Of a stretch of DNA of 11,037 bases, positions 5,443 through 11,037 are shown in pieces. Under the pieces are notes generated by a model that was given only the letters and a program-made list of their open reading frames with translations, had not been told where the DNA came from and did no database searches. The stretch is from the NCBI GenBank assembly GCA_036505275.1, contig DASXTS010000294.1, positions 1-11,037 of the forward strand, read 5' to 3'. This DNA comes from DASXTS01 sp036505275. Its GTDB lineage: Bacteria > Actinomycetota > Actinomycetes > Mycobacteriales > Pseudonocardiaceae. The first letter of the stretch is position 1, and each line of letters begins with the position of its first letter. The position numbers and the translations under genes were made by a program.

Positions 5443-7011
5443 TCAGCGGGCGCGGAGGAAGGTCAGCTCGGTGAGCTCCGTGGCGTTCTTGCCGCTGCGG
5501 TTGGCCAGACCGGTGATCCAGATGAGGATGCGCTGGCCAGGGGCGGACTCGTTGAGCTTGATCTCGGTGCGGCCCTCGGCGAGGGTGGCGCTGCCGAGGA
5601 CGGTGGTGCCGGCGAGGCCGGCGTCGCCGGCGGGCGCGGTCCTGACCTCGATGGTGGAGCCGGCGCTTGGTGAGTCGACCTGGACCGCGGCGAGGACGAC
5701 GGGCTCGGCGAAGGAGACCAGGACGCCGACCCCGGGCTTGAGCGTGGGGAATGGCTGGTTGTAGTCGTAGGTCTTCCAGGACGAGCGGGGATTGCCGTCG
5801 ATGGTGCGGCTGACCCGGTTGGGGTTGTCCGGGTCGCCGGTGACATCGAACACCTCGACGCCGGCGGCCTGGATCGGGCCGGGCGCGGCCTGGCCCTGGT
5901 TGGGTTGGCCGCCGGGACCGGTGCCGGGCGGCCCCGAGCCGGGTGTGCCCGACCTGGACACCACGACCGTGGGGCCACCGGCAGTCGAGCCGTCCGAGAA
6001 GAAGTTGGCGACCTGGCTGGCGATCCAGCCGAACACGAGGAGCACAGCGACGCCCAACACCGCCATGCCAATGGCCAACTTGCGGCGCCGGTTGCGGTCC
6101 GCGTCATAGTCCCGACTTGTCCGGGGCGGGCGCGGCCAGTCCACGTCCGGGCCGGTGGCCGGCACCGGGGCGAGCAACATGGTCTCGGCCTCGGCGTTGG
6201 TCACCTGCTCGAGGAGCTGGTGGACGGCCGCGCCCGAGTGCACGCCGTTGGCCGATCCGCCGGCGAGGCAGCGCTGCGCGAGGGTGGACAGCGTCGGCGA
6301 GCTGGCCGGGCGCAGCGACTGCGCGGGCAGCGCCACACCACCTGCACTGGCCGGCGCCGCCAGCAGCCCGGCCGGTGGGTCGGGTAGCGGCCAGCGGCCG
6401 GTGAGCAGCAGGTAGATAGCGGCGCCGAGGCCGCGCACGTCGTCGGCCGGCCGGCCGCTTGCCGGCGCGACGGGGAACGCGATGCGGGCCAGGCCGTCGT
6501 TGCCGATCCTGATCTTCTGCGGGTGGTCGGCGCCGAGCACGAGGCCGGCCCGGTGGGCAGCATCGACCGCGGCGGCCACCGGCGAGAGCGCGCGGGCGAT
6601 CATGGCGGCGGGCAGCGTGCGGCCGGCCCTGGCGGCGTCGGTGGCCAGCGTCCCGAGGTCGGTGCCGGCGACCCATTCGGTGACGATCAGGCCGGTCAGC
6701 CCCTGGCCGGCTTGTCGCGGGTCGCCGAGCACATCGAGGATCCTGGCGATGCCGGGGTGCTCCAGCCGGCCGGCGGCCAGCGCGACCTGCACCGACCTCG
6801 GGCCAAGCGGCCCGGTGAGCGTGGTGAGCGCCACATCGCGGTCGAGGCTGGCATCTCGCGCCCGCCAGAATGTGGCGGCGACCCGGTCGTCCCCACCCAT
6901 CCGCTCCAGCAGCCGGTACCGGCCGCCGCCGACCATGACACCGGGTGTGATCGGCTCGGGGGTGACCTCGGCGGGCACGCCAGGCGCATCGCTGTCCTGC
7001 TGCCTGGTCAC
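5443..7011 (-). CDS. Membrane pseudokinase with extracytoplasmic discoidin-like domain (MviN/MurJ partner)
   Basis: A 522-residue protein with a cytoplasmic kinase-like domain (about 30-270), one transmembrane helix (about 311-332 after RNRRRK), a Gly/Pro-rich linker (about 342-382) and a discoidin-like sensor domain (about 384-520, with the motif TIDGNPRSSW). The kinase fold is visible in RYRLLERMG, LEHPGIARILDV, IVTEWVAG and DDVRGLGAAIYLLLTGRWP, but the working residues are gone. The glycine loop reads MGGDDRVAA, the VAIK lysine is Thr63 (VALTT), HRD is replaced around H153-R-A, and no DFG is present. It should be inactive. M. tuberculosis carries the same parts as the C-terminal half of MviN, where the phosphorylated pseudokinase recruits FhaA. 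Start GTG 7011 has GGGAG eight bases upstream. It lies 130 nt after murJ and 67 nt before sigM. Fold and inactivity are well supported; partnership with MurJ is inferred. Confidence 0.85.
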   Translation of the reverse strand: MTRQQDSDAPGVPAEVTPEPITPGVMVGGGRYRLLERMGGDDRVAATFWRARDASLDRDVALTTLTGPLGPRSVQVALAAGRLEHPGIARILDVLGDPRQAGQGLTGLIVTEWVAGTDLGTLATDAARAGRTLPAAMIARALSPVAAAVDAAHRAGLVLGADHPQKIRIGNDGLARIAFPVAPASGRPADDVRGLGAAIYLLLTGRWPLPDPPAGLLAAPASAGGVALPAQSLRPASSPTLSTLAQRCLAGGSANGVHSGAAVHQLLEQVTNAEAETMLLAPVPATGPDVDWPRPPRTSRDYDADRNRRRKLAIGMAVLGVAVLLVFGWIASQVANFFSDGSTAGGPTVVVSRSGTPGSGPPGTGPGGQPNQGQAAPGPIQAAGVEVFDVTGDPDNPNRVSRTIDGNPRSSWKTYDYNQPFPTLKPGVGVLVSFAEPVVLAAVQVDSPSAGSTIEVRTAPAGDAGLAGTTVLGSATLAEGRTEIKLNESAPGQRILIWITGLANRSGKNATELTELTFLRAR

Positions 7012-7125
7012 GGACCCAACTCCCGACGCGGTTGCGGTACGGCTTGCGCACGTCAGGCTACTTCACGGCGACGGTGCGTATGGGGCGGGCGTCGGGCGGC
7101 AGTGTCGGTGGCCGATGGCCGGCAC

Positions 7126-7149
7126 GCCGTCAGCGGCGCCGTCAGCGGC
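7126..7149. repeat. 12-bp tandem duplication over the murJ stop codon
   Basis: GCCGTCAGCGGC is repeated exactly at 7126-7137 and 7138-7149. On the - strand each copy holds a TGA in the murJ frame: the stop at 7144-7142 and a second one 12 bases on. Confidence 0.9.
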
Positions 7150-8725
7150 GCCGCAGGCGGGCGGCGGCCGCCCGCAGCTCCGGCACCCGCAACGCGACCA
7201 TGGTCAGCACCGCCACGGCGCCGCCGAGCAGGGCGCCGACCACGAGCTCCAACCACGCCCGCGGCACCGCGGCCACGGTGTCGGGGACGGCCAGCACGAC
7301 GGCGATCGCGGCCAGCGCGGCGGCCACGCCGGCGACCGCGGTCCTGGCCACGGTGGCCAGCACGAGCGTGGTCTGCAGTCGGCCGAGTCTGGCGCGAAGC
7401 CAGGTCTCACCGACGATCGCGCCGACCACGAAGCTCACCGCGTTCACGAAGGCCAGCCCGAGCACGACCCGCTCCGGCGCGAGGACCAGCGGACAGGCGA
7501 GCAGCAGCGGCACCTTCACCGCCACCATGATCATGTTGATCAGCGTTGGGGTGCGGGCGTCGTGCATGGCGTAGAACACCCGCAGCTGGAGCATGACGAC
7601 GGCGAACGGCAGCAGCCCGAACGCGGACACCGCAATGGTGTCGCCGAGTCGTGCGGCATGCTCGACGCCCACGCGGCCCAGCGAGAACAGGGCGATGCCG
7701 GCGGCGCTGCCGAGCACGGTGAGCAGTGCGCTGATCGGCACCAGCATGAGGGCGGACAGCCGCTCGCCGAGCGACAGGTCGCCAACGACCCTGGCCGTGT
7801 CGCCGTCCGCGGCGGCCCGGCTCATCCGCGGCATGATCGCGGTCAGCAGCGAGACACCGAGCACCCCGTAGGGCACCTGCAGCAGCAGCCAGGCGTAGCT
7901 GTATGCAGCGACGCTGCCGGGGTCCGCGCTGGACGCGACGCGGGTGGTCGCGACATAGCCGACCTGGCTGACCAGGACGTAGGCCACCACCCACAGTGCG
8001 AGCCCGCCGAACGCGGACAACCGCGCGTCCCAGCCGAGGCGCCAGCGGAAGACGAAGCCGGCGCGGCGCAGCGCCGGCACCAGCACGCCGGCCTGCACCA
8101 CGATGCCGAGCGTCGTACCGATGCCGAGCACCAGCAGCTTGGGCTCGCCCATCCGCACCGGGCTGAGGCTGATCTCGCCGGGCAGCAGGGCGTACAGGCC
8201 GAGGGTGACGATCACCACCAGGTTGTTGAGCACCGGCGCCCACGCCGGCGGGCCGAACACGTTTCGGGTGTTCAGGATCGCCGCGAACAGCGCGCCAAAG
8301 CCGTAAAAGAGGATCTCCGGCAGCAGCAGGTAGCCGAACGCGGTCGCCAGCGCGAGGTTGGCCTTACCGGTGGAGCCGTCCAGGTACAGCCGGGTGAGTA
8401 GCGGCGCGGCCAGCACGGCGAGCACGGTGGCCACGCCGAGCACGAGCGTGGCGACGGAGAGCAGCCGCTGCGCGTACGCCTGGCCGCCGTCCGTGTCCTC
8501 CTTCTGCGCCCGGACGAGCACCGGCACGACGATGCTGGTCAGCACGCCGCCGAGGAGCAGCTCGTAAACGATGTTGGGCAGGGTGTTGGCCACGGTATAG
8601 GAGTCGTTGACCACGCCGAGGCCGATGACGTATGCCAGCAGGAGCTTGGACGCCAATCCGGTGATCCGGCTGACCAGGGTCGCCACGGCCATCGAGCCGC
8701 TGGCCCTGGCGAGCGATGCAGTCAC
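7142..8725 (-). CDS. murJ: MurJ (MviN), lipid II flippase
   Basis: A 527-residue polytopic membrane protein of the MOP superfamily that flips lipid II to the outer face of the membrane for peptidoglycan synthesis. Length and about 14 hydrophobic segments fit MurJ. Family motifs are the N-terminal SRITG (R20), VNDSYTVANTLPN (D41), ELLLGGVLTSIVVPVLV, and VPYGVLGVSLLTAIMPRMSR in the middle. By eye, E. coli R24, R52 and R270 are not conserved at the equivalent places (Ser26, Tyr/Glu near 54, Trp/Leu), which I recall as common in actinobacterial members. The GTG at 8725 overlaps the upstream stop as GTGA, with AAGGAG ten bases before it. No kinase domain is fused at the C-terminus; the pseudokinase follows as its own gene. 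Identity is very secure. Confidence 0.95.
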   Translation of the reverse strand: MTASLARASGSMAVATLVSRITGLASKLLLAYVIGLGVVNDSYTVANTLPNIVYELLLGGVLTSIVVPVLVRAQKEDTDGGQAYAQRLLSVATLVLGVATVLAVLAAPLLTRLYLDGSTGKANLALATAFGYLLLPEILFYGFGALFAAILNTRNVFGPPAWAPVLNNLVVIVTLGLYALLPGEISLSPVRMGEPKLLVLGIGTTLGIVVQAGVLVPALRRAGFVFRWRLGWDARLSAFGGLALWVVAYVLVSQVGYVATTRVASSADPGSVAAYSYAWLLLQVPYGVLGVSLLTAIMPRMSRAAADGDTARVVGDLSLGERLSALMLVPISALLTVLGSAAGIALFSLGRVGVEHAARLGDTIAVSAFGLLPFAVVMLQLRVFYAMHDARTPTLINMIMVAVKVPLLLACPLVLAPERVVLGLAFVNAVSFVVGAIVGETWLRARLGRLQTTLVLATVARTAVAGVAAALAAIAVVLAVPDTVAAVPRAWLELVVGALLGGAVAVLTMVALRVPELRAAAARLRRR

Positions 8726-11037
8726 CGGTTTTCCGCTCCTTCGGCTCCTTCGGTGGCGCGTGCGGCTCGCACCCTACGGGTGATCCGCAGCGCGGCGAGC
8801 AGCACCAGGGCCACCGCGGCGCCGCCGGTGAGGACGAGGGTGACCGTGCCGTACGCCGTCGAGCGGAGCTGGATGCGGCTGGCCGCGCCGCCGTGTGGGC
8901 CGAGCGGAGTGCCGCCGGGCGTGGTCAGCTGCGCCTCGACGCTGAACTGGCCGGCCCTGACCACCTCCGCCGGCACCCGCACCTGGCGGCGGCTGCCGGC
9001 CGGCAGCGTGATCACGTCCACCGGCGCGGTGCGCAGCCCGGCCACGGCGGACAGGGTGATCTGCACGTCGACCTGCACGGGCAGTGGGTTGTTCAGGTTG
9101 AGCAGCAGCGGCGAGTTGGAGGCGGCCAGCAGGTAGGGTCCGCCCGGGGGCACGATCTCGACGCTCTCCCGCAGCTCACGCAGCCGGTCCTCGGACTGCT
9201 GGACGAACCATCGGGCCGTGTCGCTGCGGCCCCGCCACGCCGTCGACGAGCCGCGCAGCAGGTTGAACCGCATGGGGTTGAGCAGCCTCGCCGGGTCGTA
9301 GCCAAGCCGAGGGTCGCGCCTGGTTGCCGCCTCGAGGTCGCGCAGCTGGTCGCGCAGCGCGCTGATGCTGGCGGTCACCGAACGCGGAACCTCGGCGGTG
9401 CCGGCCTCGGCGGGATAGCTCAGGGTCGCGGTGAGCGGCGGTGGTGCCGCACTCAGCAGCTGGCCGAGCCCGCGGGGCCGCGCCCACCCATCGGCAATCA
9501 GCCGAGCGGCGGAGCGCAGCAGCTCACCGGTCTCGGCGGCACTGGCCGACCAGCGCCGCGGCGGTGCCACCAGCACGCCGGCCGGGTCTCGGGTGGTAGC
9601 GCGGTAGGCCAGCGCGGCCAAGCCGTCCTGCCCGGACAGCGGTGCGTCGGTGCCGGCCGGTGAGGTGCTCGGTACGGTGTTCGGCTGATTCAACTCCGGC
9701 CGTCGCCCCGGTCGCAGCGTCGGTGTCGGTGTTGACGTCGGTGTTGACGTCGGTGTTGACGTCGGTGTTGATGTCGAGCCGCTCGGCGCCGGCTCCGGCT
9801 GGCTGCTCGGCGGCGGGCCGGTCAGCGCCTGGGCGACGGCGGCGTCAACGAGCACACCGCGCTGCGATGCGGTGGCCGGCGCGCCCGTGGCCAACCCGAC
9901 GGCGGACTGGCCGGTGGAGCTGCGCGAGTCGGCGATGCCGTCCGGGCGGAGCAGCACGGCGGTGCCGCCGAGGCTGGCCAGGTCGGTGAGGGTGCGCTCG
10001 TCGAGCAGCTCGCCGATCGGCCAGGCGAGTTCGGTCAGCGGCTCGACGCCGAGCACGTCGCGGACGATCTGCGCACCGTCGGTGCGGGCCCGGCCCTGCA
10101 GGTCGGTCAGGCCGGCCCTGGACAGCGCGACCAGGTCGACGTCGGCCATCGGCAGGGCAAGCACGCAGCGGCCGGCGACCAGCTCCCGCAGGCTGCGCAG
10201 CCAACCGGCCGCGGCCTCCTGGCCAGCTCCCGGTGCCCCGTCGACGAGCTGGTAGCCGACCTCGGCCATCAGCCGCACGGTGTCAACCAGGTCCGGGTCA
10301 ACGGCCACGCACAGCGCGCCGGCCAGCGGCGATCCGGCTGGCGCCGCGCCGAGCGCGGAGTGCACAAGGCCGTACAACCGGCCACCCTCGGCGAGCGAGC
10401 CGGCGAGCGAGTCGTCGCGCAGCACGACCGGCCTGTCGTCCAGGGTGGGCAACCGATGTGGCACGTCCATGATCGGCCACAGGATGGTCAGCGGCATGCC
10501 GGCCGTCCGGTCTGGCGGCGGGTCTGGTGACACCGCGGTCATGCTGCCGCTTGGCGTGTCCTGGGCCGGCAGCCCAAGCACCGGCAGCAGTAGCCGCACC
10601 GCGGCCAGCCGGGCCCTGCCGCCGAAGTCCGGCCGTCCGTTGAGGTTGACCAGCAGCGGATGGACCCCGAGCTGGCTGATGTGCAACGAATCGAGCGCGC
10701 CGCCACCGCGCATTGGGATGTCCACCCGGAACGGCGCGCTGCCGCCGGGACCCAGGGCGTCCGGCAGGTCGACGAACCGTGGTCGCGCCGAGTCCGTGCT
10801 GGCGTCGCCGGCCAGTGCCGCCGTGAGGTCGGCCTCGGACGCCAGCGGCTCGCCGCGCTGCACCCGCACGTCCAGCTCATGGATGGTGCGGTCACCGCGG
10901 TTGCTGACCCGGCCGGTGACGGTCAGCACGCCGGGCCCGTCGACGGTGACCGTCCGCGGGCTCATGCCGGTCAGCTCTATCCGCACCCCGAGGTCGGCCT
11001 GGGCCGCGGCGTTGGCCGATGGTGCGGTGGCGCCGAG
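8722..11037 (-). CDS. DUF6049 family secreted, membrane-anchored protein (5' partial)
   Basis: 771 residues are visible and the start lies beyond the right edge. The first visible residues (APSANAAAQADL) look like the end of a signal peptide with an A-x-A cleavage site, so the GTG at 10986 is not the start. Then come an Ig-like segment (about 18-65), a central alpha/beta region (about 180-375; ALPMADVDLVAL at 294-305), a Ser/Thr/Pro linker (about 420-440), a helical region, a second beta-rich domain (about 625-728) and a C-terminal transmembrane helix (about 731-752) with an Arg-rich cytoplasmic end. The body should lie outside the membrane. It overlaps murJ by GTGA, so the two are translationally coupled. 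It matches the position of M. tuberculosis Rv3909. Its role is unknown; a part in MurJ-dependent wall assembly is inferred from context only. Confidence 0.85.
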   Translation of the reverse strand, partial: LGATAPSANAAAQADLGVRIELTGMSPRTVTVDGPGVLTVTGRVSNRGDRTIHELDVRVQRGEPLASEADLTAALAGDASTDSARPRFVDLPDALGPGGSAPFRVDIPMRGGGALDSLHISQLGVHPLLVNLNGRPDFGGRARLAAVRLLLPVLGLPAQDTPSGSMTAVSPDPPPDRTAGMPLTILWPIMDVPHRLPTLDDRPVVLRDDSLAGSLAEGGRLYGLVHSALGAAPAGSPLAGALCVAVDPDLVDTVRLMAEVGYQLVDGAPGAGQEAAAGWLRSLRELVAGRCVLALPMADVDLVALSRAGLTDLQGRARTDGAQIVRDVLGVEPLTELAWPIGELLDERTLTDLASLGGTAVLLRPDGIADSRSSTGQSAVGLATGAPATASQRGVLVDAAVAQALTGPPPSSQPEPAPSGSTSTPTSTPTSTPTSTPTPTLRPGRRPELNQPNTVPSTSPAGTDAPLSGQDGLAALAYRATTRDPAGVLVAPPRRWSASAAETGELLRSAARLIADGWARPRGLGQLLSAAPPPLTATLSYPAEAGTAEVPRSVTASISALRDQLRDLEAATRRDPRLGYDPARLLNPMRFNLLRGSSTAWRGRSDTARWFVQQSEDRLRELRESVEIVPPGGPYLLAASNSPLLLNLNNPLPVQVDVQITLSAVAGLRTAPVDVITLPAGSRRQVRVPAEVVRAGQFSVEAQLTTPGGTPLGPHGGAASRIQLRSTAYGTVTLVLTGGAAVALVLLAALRITRRVRAARATEGAEGAENR
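9719..9772. repeat. 12-bp tandem repeat encoding a Ser-Thr-Pro-Thr linker
   Basis: GTCGGTGTTGAC occurs four times at 9725-9772, the last copy with one change, after a half copy at 9719-9724. On the - strand it encodes repeated S-T-P-T in the extracytoplasmic part of the DUF6049 protein. Such stretches are flexible and can be O-mannosylated in actinobacteria. Copy number changes stay in frame. Confidence 0.92.

Noticed and set aside
5443..7011. Active Ser/Thr protein kinase
   Set aside because: The VAIK lysine is Thr, and HRD and DFG are missing, so catalysis is not expected.
7012..7141. Promoter or terminator in the murJ to pseudokinase gap
   Set aside because: There is a short GGCC-ATC-GGCC inverted repeat and a TAGCCT (-10-like) on -, but no -35, long stem or T-tract; not enough to call beyond the pseudokinase ribosome site.
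6482..8401. 639-codon open frame on + opposite the pseudokinase and murJ
   Set aside because: Its product is Gln/His/Gly-rich and featureless, a shadow of two clearly identified genes.
9719..9772. Possible CRISPR or iteron array
   Set aside because: The units are contiguous without spacers, 12 bp long and in frame, and encode a linker.
1..11037. Mobile element, phage, defence or biosynthetic cluster
   Set aside because: No transposase, integrase, terminal repeats, tRNA or defence domains were seen; gene order is that of a conserved actinobacterial core locus.

Overview
The window is high-GC DNA with GC-rich codons, frequent GTG and TTG starts, and almost no non-coding space. Gene content and order match the conserved oriC-proximal block of Actinomycetota. 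In Mycobacterium tuberculosis, from memory, that block reads Rv3909, MurJ/MviN, sigM, rsmA, trxB2, trxC, cwlM, Rv3916c, parB, parA. MurJ and its pseudokinase are two separate genes here, as in streptomycetes, whereas M. tuberculosis has them fused. This points to a filamentous or Micromonospora-like actinomycete rather than a mycobacterium, but the family cannot be fixed from the sequence.

Layout from left to right: a GNAT acetyltransferase on + (5' end outside the window) converges on cwlM on -. Then come trxA and trxB on -. A small + strand gene with an ASCH-like domain and a winged helix diverges from trxB. Next on - are a membrane anti-sigma factor (rsmA-like), the ECF sigma factor sigM, a membrane pseudokinase with an extracytoplasmic discoidin-like domain, the lipid II flippase murJ, and a large secreted, membrane-anchored DUF6049 protein whose 5' end lies off the right edge.

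Two themes meet here. One is cell-wall precursor supply and export: CwlM, MurJ, the pseudokinase and the DUF6049 protein. The other is thiol redox and stress control: TrxA, TrxB, SigM and RsmA. On the - strand, DUF6049-murJ and sigM-rsmA each overlap by four bases, and trxB-trxA are 41 nt apart, so all three pairs look cotranscribed. The trxB upstream region carries an exact GGAAT-N18-GTT match to the SigR/SigH-type oxidative-stress promoter, so trxBA probably has its own thiol-stress promoter.

This is mostly a well-conserved chromosomal core region. I see no mobile element, CRISPR array, tRNA or rRNA. The points worth a second look are the intact zinc and catalytic residues in a signal-less CwlM, the ASCH/winged-helix gene between rsmA and trxB with its roughly 300-nt antisense tail, the trxB promoter, three separate 12-bp in-frame tandem repeats, and a perfect 12-bp hairpin between trxA and cwlM.
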